Shown: piece by piece, positions 50,885-60,364 of the stretch
Layout of the letters: every line of letters starts with the position of its first letter
How positions within the stretch are numbered: position 1 is the stretch's first letter
Source: an uncultured Neisseriaceae bacterium
Lineage (GTDB): Bacteria; Pseudomonadota; Gammaproteobacteria; Burkholderiales; Neisseriaceae
Direction of reading: 5' to 3'
Length of the DNA: 64,000 nt
Assembly (NCBI GenBank): GCA_945267035.1
Contig: CALYOS010000007.1
Location: 1-64,000 of the forward strand
The notes under the pieces: model-generated
The model's input: the letters and a program-made list of their open reading frames with translations, nothing else
Database searches by the model: none
Told to the model about the DNA's origin: nothing
Program-made: the position numbers and the translations under genes

Positions 50885-50971
50885 TCATGACAGCCCTTAG
50901 GTAACAGAACAATACAATATCGGACAGCATTAAACTAATTTTAAAAGCATGTATTACTGCTGAAGTACTAT

Positions 50972-51175
50972 TTGCCAAAAAATTCTTCTTCAATCATCAA
51001 TGTGCCTTCTCATGAATATTTTGAGGGCTTAGAATCACCCGCTATAGTAATAGATTTGATGGATAACCGAATGGTGATAAGTTATAGCAGAATAGAGAAA
51101 TATGATTACAATCCCGATAACACAAAAAAAAGTAATATAATTGTAATCAATAGACTAAGTGGCGCTGGCAGATAA
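50972..51175 (+). pseudogene. Short reading frame before lipoprotein 2
   Basis: Identical to 48379-48582: a TTG-initiated 67-codon frame ending in NRLSGAGR, 40 bases before the lipoprotein. A C-terminal fragment of a lost protein is the preferred reading; a small real gene is possible. Confidence 0.4.
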
Positions 51176-51214
51176 AAATTATTCACCCCAACAGTAATTA
51201 AGAAGGGCAATAAC

Positions 51215-51937
51215 ATGAAACAGATACTTATTATTGGCATTTTTTGCAGTATATTTTCCTGCAATGCCCAGCTAACCGATTCAACCTTCTTAAATACTGA
51301 CCGAATAGAATATTTCGATATAAAAAAATTCAATGAACAAGCGAAGGGAAAAAGTGCTTATACAATAACCGATGATGAGGGAAATCAAATTCAGCAATTT
51401 AGAGGTTCTTCTGGCGGCTATGTAAGACGAGTGACTCCAGCAAATTCTAATATAACTTACATTACCACTTTTTACCCGAATGGCAATTTACGATCTAAAG
51501 CTAAAGAATTATCCAGTATGTTTTATGGTCAATCACCAAATTATGATATTAACGGAAAACTGATTTCAACGGACAACTATGACAAAGGCTATAAGGTAAC
51601 GATTGAAGAGATCCGGCAAAGAGTATTAAATGAGTTTGGAGTAGATATTTATGCTAAAAATAATCAACATATCGATGTTAGCCGAAATATAAATATTCCC
51701 AGTATACTGAAAATATCCGATAAAACGTATAACTTATACAAAGTAACTATTCCGGCAGATGAGCCGGAGTATTATTACGAAATAGAAATAGATGCCGATA
51801 CAGGAAAAGAACTGGGTCGGATACGCTATTGGAATTTAGGTATGGCCGGTGCAAATGATTATTTTGAGCAGCTTGATTTATATCATGAACAGCAACGTAA
51901 AGAGCAAGGCTTACCAACTTCTAAAGCCGGAGACTAA
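51215..51937 (+). CDS. Cassette lipoprotein, variant 2
   Basis: A 240-residue paralogue of the lipoprotein at 48622, with the same signal peptide and first 98 residues and a diverged second half (VDIYAKNNQHIDVSRNINIP, then ISDKTYNLYKVTIPADEPEY). DADTGKELGRIRYW and the final SKAGD return to similarity. The first base difference between the genes is at 51484, after which differences are frequent. This is what one expects if the front half was recently homogenised or if back halves are exchanged. Debris that resembles effector sequence follows directly. Confidence 0.7.
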   Translation: MKQILIIGIFCSIFSCNAQLTDSTFLNTDRIEYFDIKKFNEQAKGKSAYTITDDEGNQIQQFRGSSGGYVRRVTPANSNITYITTFYPNGNLRSKAKELSSMFYGQSPNYDINGKLISTDNYDKGYKVTIEEIRQRVLNEFGVDIYAKNNQHIDVSRNINIPSILKISDKTYNLYKVTIPADEPEYYYEIEIDADTGKELGRIRYWNLGMAGANDYFEQLDLYHEQQRKEQGLPTSKAGD

Positions 51938-52128
51938 TCATCTTCATTGAAGTTTAAAAACCTACCAGAGCCGGGCGGCGAACTTACCGGAATGAAAGAA
52001 CTGCCGAAAGACACCTAGCAGATTTATCAGGGCAAGCCTAGACCAAAAAAGAGTGGGAACGCTTTAAAATAGTCTATCGTGGTGGAAACGCTGGATTTAA
52101 ATATAGAGATAAAAAGTTGAATGAATAA
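51938..52128 (+). pseudogene. Effector-like C-terminal debris
   Basis: Right after lipoprotein 2, a frame reads KNLPEPGGELTGMKELPKD, then TAG, QIYQGKPRPK; after a one-base shift in an A6 run it continues EWERFKIVYRGGNAGFKYRD, KKLNE and TAA. The same opening follows lipoprotein 1 but is cut off at the 16-bp repeat. The texture is that of a toxin or effector C-terminus, now broken by a stop and a frameshift. No family can be named. Confidence 0.4.
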
Positions 52129-52139
52129 AATAAATAACA

Positions 52140-52369
52140 ATGACAAAGCCGATTACCGAAGATGCACTATTACAATACAATATGGGTACAGCATCTACTG
52201 ACTTAATCCATGCTAGCAAACAATTCATTTCTATCAAAAAATTAATTGCATTAGACGAAACCATTTAGAACTGAATATAAAACCCTGCGGGCAAGATGGC
52301 TATCAATCCCCTCCTAGCGAAATTCTGCCTGATATACCCAGTTTTGTTCAAAACAAGGTTTTGCGCTAA
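52140..52369 (+). pseudogene. Remnant of a DUF4280 (PAAR-like) protein
   Basis: An ATG opens MTKPITEDALLQYNMGTAST, continues to FISIKKLIALDETI and stops; a second frame then gives NIKPCGQDGYQSPPSEILPD. DUF4280 proteins typically have a start of this form (TEDAxLxCxxGTxPTxLxVTSQ) and later a KPxGxGYxPCxPxP segment. The part between (usually NIPxFGxC) is missing. PAAR-like proteins cap type VI secretion spikes or carry toxins. The match is by recall of the family pattern, not by search. Confidence 0.45.
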
Positions 52370-53084
52370 AAAATAAAATTAAAGACAAATCAATATCAAC
52401 ATGACGAGGCATTTAAGTTTGTCTTTGCTCGATTGGTGAACTGATTCACCTAAAAGAAAAGGGATAGGGTGGAAAAATCCTTCCAATTGATTTAAAGCTA
52501 TGGCAAATAACACCTGTATCCTAGATTTTCGCCATTACCTTGTAGCCTATCTACACTGAATAGGGAACTTTTTTCCTCCCTTGTGTAGACTCAACACCAA
52601 AGCGAATTCGTGCTATGCAAATACATCAAAGTTGATCTGAGCAAGAAAACTGAGACAATAAAGCGTTTATATTTAAATCAAAGCTGTGATGTTAACCAGC
52701 AAAACTTGATCGAGACATCTTATTTGTCGACTATATAGTGATAATTTAATTACGACGACATGAGTATAAAAAAGAAGAAGAGCCGGATTAGCCGAATTTA
52801 TCTATCCTCCGATCACATTGCTGCATGACAAAGATTGGACATTTCATTAATATGTAAAACTTTGTCAGATCGGATTGTACATGACGAATCCATGACAATA
52901 TTAGGGGCAAATGCCATTTATGATCAATACATTATTCAATTTGATTATTGGCCAAATGAGTACATATGCTAACTGGTCAAACGACGCATTGACGGCATCA
53001 ATGCATCTAATTTGACTATTGTCTGTTAACAGAATATCGTTTTATTACTTATTGATAATCAACTATTTATAGATAAGGTTAATT
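52370..53084. other. Gap between the cassette debris and cmk
   Basis: No convincing gene; stops in all frames. ATAAGGTTAATT just before 53085 holds the cmk ribosome binding site. Confidence 0.4.
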
Positions 53085-53765
53085 ATGAATTCTTCACTCT
53101 CTCATCAAAGCTCAAAAGTGATTGCTATTGATGGACCGAGTGCTTCAGGTAAGGGAACCATTGCTGAGCGAGTAGCAGCCATATTACATCGTGACTATCT
53201 GGATTCAGGTGCGCTGTATCGTTTGACGGCTTTATATGCTCAGCAGTCGCAAATTGATTGGTCAAATGAGGCGGAAATAGCCAGTTTGGCCAGTGCCTTG
53301 CCTGTCCAGTTTAGTGAGGGGAAAATATTATTGCATCAGCAAGATGTCACTCAGGCCATACGCGATGAAAAAATTGGCATGGGTGCGTCGCAAATTGCGG
53401 CTTTCCCTTCAGTAAGAGTTGCTTTATTACAACGACAGCGCGACTTTTTGACTGAAAGAGGTTTGGTCGCCGATGGCCGCGATATGGCCTCGGTGGTTTT
53501 TCCAGATGCAGAGCTTAAAATATTTCTGACGGCGAGTGCTCAGGTACGAGCCAAGCGCAGAGCTTTACAACTTGGATTACCGACCCATGGTGCGTCCTTT
53601 GAAAAAATTCTCAATGACATTGAAAAACGTGATGCGGCTGATCAATCCAGAGCGGTCGCACCACTTAAACCTGTAGCTGATGCCTATACACTCGATACCT
53701 CGGCACTCAATATTCAGGAAAGTGTGCAAAAAATACTTAATTGGTATCGAATCATAAAAAAATAG
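53085..53765 (+). CDS. cmk: Cytidylate kinase
   Basis: A 226-residue nucleoside monophosphate kinase that phosphorylates CMP and dCMP. P-loop IDGPSASGKGT is near the N-terminus, followed by YLDSGALYRLTAL, the DGRDMASVVFPDA region and the lid RDAADQSRAVAPLKPV. Length is typical. The order cmk-rpsA-ihfB is conserved across proteobacteria. Confidence 0.96.
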   Translation: MNSSLSHQSSKVIAIDGPSASGKGTIAERVAAILHRDYLDSGALYRLTALYAQQSQIDWSNEAEIASLASALPVQFSEGKILLHQQDVTQAIRDEKIGMGASQIAAFPSVRVALLQRQRDFLTERGLVADGRDMASVVFPDAELKIFLTASAQVRAKRRALQLGLPTHGASFEKILNDIEKRDAADQSRAVAPLKPVADAYTLDTSALNIQESVQKILNWYRIIKK

Positions 53766-53876
53766 GTTACAATACCTAGTTTTATAAAAATTCTTTGGCT
53801 TATGCGTATTGGCTGGATATTGGTGTATACAAGATATTCAGCTTCAATAAACATAAATTAATGAATCAGTTAGTAT

Positions 53877-53931
53877 GTCGGCGCAGCCAAGGTGTGCTGA
53901 CTTCGATAAACCAACCTTCGTATCCCTTGGC
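53877..53931 (+). promoter_or_regulatory. Structured rpsA leader with potential pseudoknot
   Basis: A 9-bp hairpin (53877-53885 with 53893-53901, two G-T pairs) has the 7-base loop GCCAAGG. All seven loop bases are perfectly complementary to CCTTGGC at 53925-53931, about 24 bases before the rpsA ATG. Together these could form a pseudoknot over the translation start region. rpsA in E. coli is autoregulated by S1 through leader structure and also lacks a strong Shine-Dalgarno, as here. Confidence 0.5.
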
Positions 53932-53954
53932 GGTACTTGTTTGAGAATATATAT

Positions 53955-55637
53955 ATGACTATGGAAAATTTTGCCCAGCTACTGGAAGAAAGCTTCACTT
54001 TACAAGAAATGAATCCTGGCGAAGTGATTACTGCAGAAGTTGTTGCCATTGACAACAACTTCGTTACTGTAAACGCTGGCCTGAAATCAGAATCCTTGAT
54101 CGAAGTAGGCGAATTCAAAAACGTAGCGGGCGAGATTGAAGTAAAAGTTGGCGATTTTGTGACTGTAACCATTGAGTCTGTTGAAAATGGTTTCGGTGAA
54201 ACAAAACTGTCACGTGAGAAAGCCAAACGTGCAGCTGACTGGATCAAGCTGGAAGAAGCCATGGAAAATGGTGAAATCCTGTCTGGTGTGATTAACGGTA
54301 AAGTCAAAGGTGGCTTGACTGTTATGATCAACAGTATTCGTGCCTTCCTGCCTGGTTCATTGGTAGATGTGCGTCCGGTTAAAGATACTTCTCACTTTGA
54401 AGGCAAAGAAATTGAATTCAAAGTGATTAAACTGGATAAACGTCGCAATAATGTTGTCGTTTCCCGTCGTGCCGTACTGGAAGAAACATTGGGCGAAGAA
54501 CGTAAAGCATTGCTGGAAAACCTGCAAGAAGGTTCAGTAGTGAAAGGTATTGTGAAAAACATTACCGATTACGGTGCGTTCGTTGATCTAGGTGGTATCG
54601 ATGGCTTGCTACATATTACTGATCTGGCATGGCGTCGTGTGAAACACCCAAGCGAAGTGCTGGAAGTGGGTCAGGAAGTTGAAGCAAAAGTTCTGAAATT
54701 CGATCAGGAACGCAGCCGCGTTTCTCTGGGTCTGAAACAATTAGGTGAAGATCCTTGGAATGGTCTGGCTCGTCGTTATCCGCAAGGTACTCGTCTGTTC
54801 GGTAAAGTAACTAACCTGACTGACTACGGTGCATTTGTAGAAATCGAACAGGGTATCGAAGGTTTGGTACACGTGTCCGAAATGGATTGGACTAATAAGA
54901 ATGTTCACCCAAGCAAAGTAGTTCAAATGGGTGACGAAGTCGAAGTGATGATCCTTGAAATTGATGAAGATCGTCGTCGTATTTCTTTAGGCATGAAACA
55001 ATGCCAAGCCAATCCATGGCAAGAGTTCGAGTCTAATCATGAAAAAGGCGAAAAAATCAAAGGTTTAGTGAAATCTATCACTGACTTTGGTGTATTTGTT
55101 GGCTTGCCTGGCGGTATTGATGGACTAGTACACTTGTCTGATCTTTCTTGGACCGATGGCGGCGAAGAAGCTGTGCGTCAGTTCAAAAAAGGTGAGGAAG
55201 TAGAAGCTGTTGTATTGGCTATTGATGTTGAAAAAGAACGTATTTCTCTAGGCGTAAAACAATTAGCAGGCGATCCGTTCAGCAATTATGTCAGCGTTAA
55301 TGATAAAGGCAGCATTGTAACGGGTAAAGTTAAATCACTGGACGCCAAAGGTGCAGTAATTGCCTTGGCTGACGATGTGGAAGGTTATCTGCGCGCTTCT
55401 GAAGTTTCCAATGATCGCGTTGAAGACATTCGCAACGTCCTAAAAGAAGGTGATGATGTAGAAGCTGTGATTACCACAGTAGATCGTAAGAACCGCAATA
55501 TTAACCTGTCTATCAAAGCTAAAGATGCACAGGAAAATAATGCAGCATTACGTTCTTTGTCTGCAAATAACTCATCTGCTGGTACAACCAGTTTGGGTGA
55601 CTTGTTGAAAGCCAAATTATCTGGTGAAAGTGAATAA
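53955..55637 (+). CDS. rpsA: 30S ribosomal protein S1
   Basis: A 560-residue ribosomal protein with six S1/OB-fold repeats that recruits mRNA to the 30S subunit. Repeats are clear in [40 protein letters not shown] and [20 protein letters not shown]. The N-terminal [12 protein letters not shown] and C-terminal [15 protein letters not shown] are neisserial in form. The ATG at 53955 is chosen from homologue N-termini; another ATG follows two codons later. Shine-Dalgarno is weak (GAG), usual for rpsA. A structured leader precedes it. Confidence 0.97.
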   Translation: MTMENFAQLLEESFTLQEMNPGEVITAEVVAIDNNFVTVNAGLKSESLIEVGEFKNVAGEIEVKVGDFVTVTIESVENGFGETKLSREKAKRAADWIKLEEAMENGEILSGVINGKVKGGLTVMINSIRAFLPGSLVDVRPVKDTSHFEGKEIEFKVIKLDKRRNNVVVSRRAVLEETLGEERKALLENLQEGSVVKGIVKNITDYGAFVDLGGIDGLLHITDLAWRRVKHPSEVLEVGQEVEAKVLKFDQERSRVSLGLKQLGEDPWNGLARRYPQGTRLFGKVTNLTDYGAFVEIEQGIEGLVHVSEMDWTNKNVHPSKVVQMGDEVEVMILEIDEDRRRISLGMKQCQANPWQEFESNHEKGEKIKGLVKSITDFGVFVGLPGGIDGLVHLSDLSWTDGGEEAVRQFKKGEEVEAVVLAIDVEKERISLGVKQLAGDPFSNYVSVNDKGSIVTGKVKSLDAKGAVIALADDVEGYLRASEVSNDRVEDIRNVLKEGDDVEAVITTVDRKNRNINLSIKAKDAQENNAALRSLSANNSSAGTTSLGDLLKAKLSGESE

Positions 55638-55643
55638 GTAGTT

Positions 55644-55961
55644 ATGACGAAGTCAGAATTAATGATTCGTTTAGCAGAGATTTATACTGCTAATAACGAT
55701 AGTACTATTTTGAATGCTAAAGATGTTGAACAGAGTGTTAAGATTATTGTTGATACAATGACTCGCGCTTTAGCTAAGGGGCAAAGAATTGAAATCCGTG
55801 GTTTCGGTAGTTTTGATTTGAATCATCGTCCCGCACGTCTTGGACGTAATCCTAAAACTGGTGAAAAAGTGGCTGTACCTGAAAAATATGTACCTCACTT
55901 CAAACCAGGTAAAGAATTACGTGAACGTGTAGATAAAACATTACTATCTCAGAATCGATAA
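55644..55961 (+). CDS. ihfB: Integration host factor beta subunit
   Basis: A 105-residue DNA-bending protein that pairs with IhfA. The DNA arm is [20 protein letters not shown], preceded by [18 protein letters not shown]. Only 6 bases separate it from rpsA, so the two are co-transcribed. A terminator follows. Confidence 0.96.
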   Translation: MTKSELMIRLAEIYTANNDSTILNAKDVEQSVKIIVDTMTRALAKGQRIEIRGFGSFDLNHRPARLGRNPKTGEKVAVPEKYVPHFKPGKELRERVDKTLLSQNR

Positions 55962-55983
55962 AATAGTTTCATAGAAGTAATTC

Positions 55984-56010
55984 ACGCCGCATTCACTGCG
56001 GCGTATTTTT
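55984..56010 (+). terminator. Intrinsic terminator of ihfB
   Basis: An 8-bp GC-rich stem (ACGCCGCA/TGCGGCGT) with a 5-base loop and a T5 tail. Confidence 0.9.
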
Positions 56011-57623
56011 ATGCTTGAACCAGGCAAAAAGTTACAGCTACTACAGTCAAGCTAAATCCTGCACAATCTCAAGTTGAGTGGTGGTATACATTTTGCGGCT
56101 TATGGTGATGCCATTAAAAGATTAATCATCACTAGTTTATTTTGCAAGCATAATCATGCAGACAATTTTTTGTGCAGATCTCGGCTTCAAAGTAACCATC
56201 AATGTATGACCATTCAGTGTTGATTGACAAGTTGATGAGCTTTCTGCAAGCCGAATTGAGGGGGAAGTTTAGAGTTTGGATAAAATCTATATAACCCATC
56301 TTCTTGTGCCTCTATAGTCAAAATTAAGCTGCATGAATTCTGCTATGCAAGAATTTAACTTAAGCTTGATATAGCGAAGTCAGTATCTTTAAAATGGTTC
56401 CAATGCATTTAAGATAAAATGATATGCTGTAACGTGGCCTTGAATCATAACCTTATGGTAGTCATTAGAAAAACTCAAATGGTTACCGCATGATTTGATC
56501 ATAGCTATCTATAAGCGAGCATAAACGTAATCTTGAAGTAAACTTGCGTGACGATAAGCAGCCAAGCATAGCCATTTTAGCCTGACTGAGAACAACCATG
56601 AATCTCAGCGTTTTATCTATACTATGCAATATCGATTTGCTCTCAATCATATAATCTATTTATATTAAAACATGATTGGATTTCATGATAAAGCTAATAC
56701 TGCGGCGGTTATATCGACCAAAAAGGCTGTAAAGTTCCACTTTATACAATATAAGACAGAATTTGGCAGAATAGGGTAAATGCATAGCTGATTGTCATTT
56801 TACAATTAGCCATAATAATCTATAAATTGATAAAAATTTAGTCTATGACTAATAAAAAATGCTTAAAATGGCATAAAATAGCGGTCTGGTGAAAAAAAAG
56901 TGAATTTTTAAATCCTGATAATATATTAAAAGAAGTAGAAGTTTGCTAAAATAGTTGTACTAATTATGAGTATTTTATAGATTCATTCAAATTGGTTAAC
57001 AATTGAAAGTTAAGGCTAGATCTGGTTTTTAGAATCGATACCTGCGATAAAGACAGATGCTGCTATAAAAAACTTGATTAGTAAGATGAACAAGTGATTC
57101 AAAAATGGCTTGATGAACATCATATCAAGATGAGGTGTTTATGGTTGGGTTGAAGATTTTATGCCGATTATGGATACCTTTGCTTATCAAGTTTTAGTTA
57201 AATTTCAGAATGGTGATTGATCTAGCTTTTCCCTTGCCGTAAAAGAATCTCTGGATTAAGTGGAGGTCTGGAAAGCGGGGAAAATTTAACGAGTGGCAAG
57301 CTGATAAAATGTTTGTGCATGCGTTAAATCATTATATGTTGCTGTAGTATGACATGTTGAAAGCAGTAAAATTTTTTCATCAATTTGGTTTATTAAGGCT
57401 ATGGAAATTTATTCGTATGGATTTGTGCACTTTGTTAATTGAAGCTGGTGGTATGATGAATTAATTTTGAGCTAAGCTTTTTAATTGACTGAGTATTTTA
57501 TTTTTCTGCAAATTAAAAATTTAAGAAAAGTATATATAGTTGTTTAAGTTTAAATTTCTTACTTAAAATCGGTTATTTCTATATAATCACCAATAAGAAT
57601 GTTGTGAATATTGTGCTGTCTAG
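56011..57623. other. Long gap between ihfB and rlmN
   Basis: About 1.6 kb without an intact gene. One decayed coding stretch is visible at 57040-57221 (listed separately). The rest shows dense stops and no RNA gene that I recognise. Confidence 0.4.
57040..57221 (+). pseudogene. Decayed small gene with two frameshifts
   Basis: Three neighbouring pieces in changing frames read as one protein: AIKTDAAIKNLISKMNK, then VIQKWLDEHHIKM, then VYGWVEDFMPIMDTFAYQVL and VKFQNGD before a TGA. Joining them needs two one-base changes. The helical-then-strand texture and DEHH segment suggest a small soluble protein, but no family is recognised. Confidence 0.35.
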
Positions 57624-58712
57624 ATGAAAACAAATCTTTTAAATTTTGATTTACCCAGTTTGACTGCTTATTTCGCAGAAATAAGTGAAAAGCCTTTTCG
57701 CGCCAAGCAGGTTATGCGGTGGATGCATCTTGGCGGGGTAGATAATTTTGCTCAGATGACTGATCTGGCAAAATCATTGCGAACTAAGCTTCTAGATAAA
57801 GCCGAAATAGTGGTTCCTAAATTAATTGTAGAGCAGAAATCTCATGACGGAACGCGCAAATGGTTACTCAATGTGGGTACTGGCAATGGTATCGAAACCG
57901 TTTTTATTCCAGAAGATAGCCGTGGAACGTTATGTATTTCTTCTCAAATTGGCTGTGCTTTAGAGTGTATGTTTTGCTCTACTGGTCGGCAAGGCTTCAA
58001 TCGTAACCTCAGTGTAGCCGAAATAATTGGTCAGCTATGGTGGGCGAACAAAGCATTAGGTGTCACACCTAAAGACGAACGTGTAATCTCAAATGTAGTC
58101 ATGATGGGCATGGGTGAACCTTTGGCTAATTTTGACAATGTGGTTACTGCTTTGCGCATCATGCTTGATGATCATGGTTATGGCTTATCGCGTCGTCGTG
58201 TGACTGTGTCCACTTCAGGAATGATTCCGCAAATGGATCGGTTAAAGGAAGAGGTACCCGTTGCATTAGCCATATCCTTACATGCCTCTAATGATCAAGT
58301 ACGTGATCGCATTATTCCGTTAAATAAAAAATATCCGCTAAAAGATCTGATGGCTGCATGTCAGCGTTATCTGGTCAAGGCACCACGAGATTTTATTACT
58401 TTTGAATATATTATGCTTAAGGACGTTAATGATAAACCTGAGCATGCCCGAGAATTAATTCAATTGGTTAAGGATGTTCCTTGCAAGTTTAATCTCATTC
58501 CTTTTAACCCTTTCCCTCATGCTGGATTTGAGCGATCAGATAACAATAGGATCAGGGTTTTTCGTGAAATATTACAGGAAGCCGGTTTCGTCGTCACCGT
58601 CAGAAAAACCCGCGGTGATGATATCGACGCGGCATGCGGGCAGCTGGCGGGTAAAGTAAAAGATAAAACCCGACGTCAACAGAAATGGCAACTTGTTCAA
58701 GGGGTAAGTTAA
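57624..58712 (+). CDS. rlmN: Dual-specificity RNA C2-methyltransferase RlmN
   Basis: A 362-residue radical-SAM enzyme that methylates A2503 of 23S rRNA and A37 of some tRNAs. The iron-sulfur motif is [19 protein letters not shown] (CxxxCxxC), with [12 protein letters not shown] and the C-terminal catalytic Cys in DIDAACGQL. Length is typical. The stop TAA overlaps the pilW start by one base (TAATG), pointing to translational coupling down the cluster. Confidence 0.97.
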   Translation: MKTNLLNFDLPSLTAYFAEISEKPFRAKQVMRWMHLGGVDNFAQMTDLAKSLRTKLLDKAEIVVPKLIVEQKSHDGTRKWLLNVGTGNGIETVFIPEDSRGTLCISSQIGCALECMFCSTGRQGFNRNLSVAEIIGQLWWANKALGVTPKDERVISNVVMMGMGEPLANFDNVVTALRIMLDDHGYGLSRRRVTVSTSGMIPQMDRLKEEVPVALAISLHASNDQVRDRIIPLNKKYPLKDLMAACQRYLVKAPRDFITFEYIMLKDVNDKPEHARELIQLVKDVPCKFNLIPFNPFPHAGFERSDNNRIRVFREILQEAGFVVTVRKTRGDDIDAACGQLAGKVKDKTRRQQKWQLVQGVS

Positions 58713-59476
58713 TGAAAAAATTGTGTTTATTAGTTTTGATGAGTGTTGTATTATCGGCTTGTTCATCTCATGAAAAAGTCAGAAAACCTACAGCAGCAGA
58801 GCGTGCTAACGAAATTGCGCAGATTAAAACGCAGCTGGCCATACAATATATGAGTACCAAAAATTATCGTCAGGCAGTAGATGCGATCGATGATGCACTC
58901 AAAGCGAACGCTCGATCTACTGACGCATGGATGATTCGGGCGCAAATCTGGCAGTTTTTAAAAGAACCTGCTAAAGCCGAGGAAAGTTTTCAGCGTGCTT
59001 TGTCGTTGAATTCAAGTAGCCCTGAAATCAACAATAATTATGGCTGGTTTATTTGTGATGTCAGAAAAAATCCCAATGCGGCGATGGCGTATTTTGACAA
59101 AGCCCTGTCAGACCCAACTTATCCTACGCCAGAAGTTGCGCAATTAAATAAAGGTATCTGCAGTCAGCGTATGGGGCAGTACCAGCTAGCTAATAGCTAT
59201 TTCGAAAGAGCGTTGGCAGCTAATCCTAATTTTATCCCTGCGTTTAAAGAGATGGCGAGAACAGCACTGGAATCTGGTAATTCGGGTGATGCCTTGCATT
59301 ATTTCAACCAATACCAGAGCCAGATAAATAATCTGTCTGCGGATGACCTATTACTGGGTTGGAGAATTGAGCGCTCGTTGGGTAATACGCAAGCAGCCTT
59401 TGAATATGAAGCCCAGTTACGGACTAATTTTCCTTATTCAGATGAATTAGGGAAAATTTCGACAGGAAACTTTTAA
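58712..59476 (+). CDS. pilW: Type IV pilus assembly lipoprotein PilW/PilF
   Basis: A 254-residue outer-membrane TPR lipoprotein needed for stable PilQ secretin assembly. Signal peptide [17 protein letters not shown] with lipobox, then about six TPRs (for example YRQAVDAIDDALKANARSTD and ANSYFERALAANPNFIPAFK). The position between rlmN and the rodZ-like gene is conserved in beta- and gamma-proteobacteria. The ATG inside rlmN's stop codon is the natural start; an earlier in-frame start inside rlmN is not needed. Confidence 0.92.
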   Translation: MKKLCLLVLMSVVLSACSSHEKVRKPTAAERANEIAQIKTQLAIQYMSTKNYRQAVDAIDDALKANARSTDAWMIRAQIWQFLKEPAKAEESFQRALSLNSSSPEINNNYGWFICDVRKNPNAAMAYFDKALSDPTYPTPEVAQLNKGICSQRMGQYQLANSYFERALAANPNFIPAFKEMARTALESGNSGDALHYFNQYQSQINNLSADDLLLGWRIERSLGNTQAAFEYEAQLRTNFPYSDELGKISTGNF

Positions 59477-60363
59477 TGAACGACCAAAGCAAAAATTCTG
59501 AAACTACCCAAAATCCAGCAGTTGCTTTAGGCATGTTGCTTAATCAGGCGCGGTTAAAAAAAGGGATGTCGCTGGGTGAGGTAGCTGAATGTTTGAAATT
59601 GCCCGCACGGCAGATTGAGGCCATTGAAAAGGGTAGTTATGATGGTATGCCGGAAGCCGTTTTTGTTAGAGGGTTTTTGACTAGCTACGCTCGTCTACTG
59701 GATATCGATGAAGGTGAACTTAAGCAATATCTGAGTCAAATTTTCCCAACTAAAAAAAATGCATTCATTGATCAAACTGCCAGTATTCCCGCAGGCGATT
59801 TAAATTTTCAGAACAAACCACAGCAAAGACGGTTTCCGCGTTGGATAATCGGCCTAATAGCCATCGCTGTGATTGCTGCCGGAATTTATGCTTGGCAGAG
59901 TAAGTCATTTTCAGAAAGTGCTAAGCAGACAGCAAACAGCTCACAAGATATTGCAAGTCAAGCGCCGATGGTTTCTGATGTTGCAGCCAGCAATATACGT
60001 ATTGTGCCAATGAATGAGAACGATCAGGGAGAATCTACTCAACAACCGCAGTCAGATAATCAAATTGCCGCAAGTAATGAAGCTTCTGCTATCAATCAGG
60101 TTACTACTGATTCCGCAACTTCTAATCACACCCTAGTCATTAAATTACGACATCAATCTTGGTTACAAGTCAGTGATAAAAATGCTAAAGTATTAATCAG
60201 CGACGTGGTTAATGCTGGGACAACACATCAGTTTAAAGGTGCTGCACCATATCGTGTCATTATTGGTTATACCCCCGGAGCTGTCATTCAGCTAGACGGC
60301 AAAGATATTCCTATCCCAGACAATAATAAACGAACAGCAGCTTTAACTGTAGGTAATAATTAA
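59476..60363 (+). CDS. rodZ: RodZ-like helix-turn-helix membrane protein
   Basis: A 295-residue protein with a cytoplasmic HTH domain ([20 protein letters not shown], about 34-53), a basic juxtamembrane patch, one membrane helix ([18 protein letters not shown], about 124-141), a Ser/Gln/Asn-rich periplasmic linker and a C-terminal DUF4115 domain ([20 protein letters not shown]). This is the RodZ layout; RodZ links MreB to the membrane in rod-shaped cells. Whether this organism has MreB cannot be told. It overlaps pilW by one base. Confidence 0.88.
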   Translation: MNDQSKNSETTQNPAVALGMLLNQARLKKGMSLGEVAECLKLPARQIEAIEKGSYDGMPEAVFVRGFLTSYARLLDIDEGELKQYLSQIFPTKKNAFIDQTASIPAGDLNFQNKPQQRRFPRWIIGLIAIAVIAAGIYAWQSKSFSESAKQTANSSQDIASQAPMVSDVAASNIRIVPMNENDQGESTQQPQSDNQIAASNEASAINQVTTDSATSNHTLVIKLRHQSWLQVSDKNAKVLISDVVNAGTTHQFKGAAPYRVIIGYTPGAVIQLDGKDIPIPDNNKRTAALTVGNN

Positions 60364-60364
60364 C

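Larger units (their letters stand above)
49848..52047. repeat. Tandem cassette, copy 2
   Basis: About 2.2 kb counterpart of 47434-49451, with the membrane-protein gene complete. Coordinates are offset by 2414 before, and 2593 after, the 179 bases that copy 1 lacks. This copy is not flanked by the 16-bp repeat. Confidence 0.85.
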
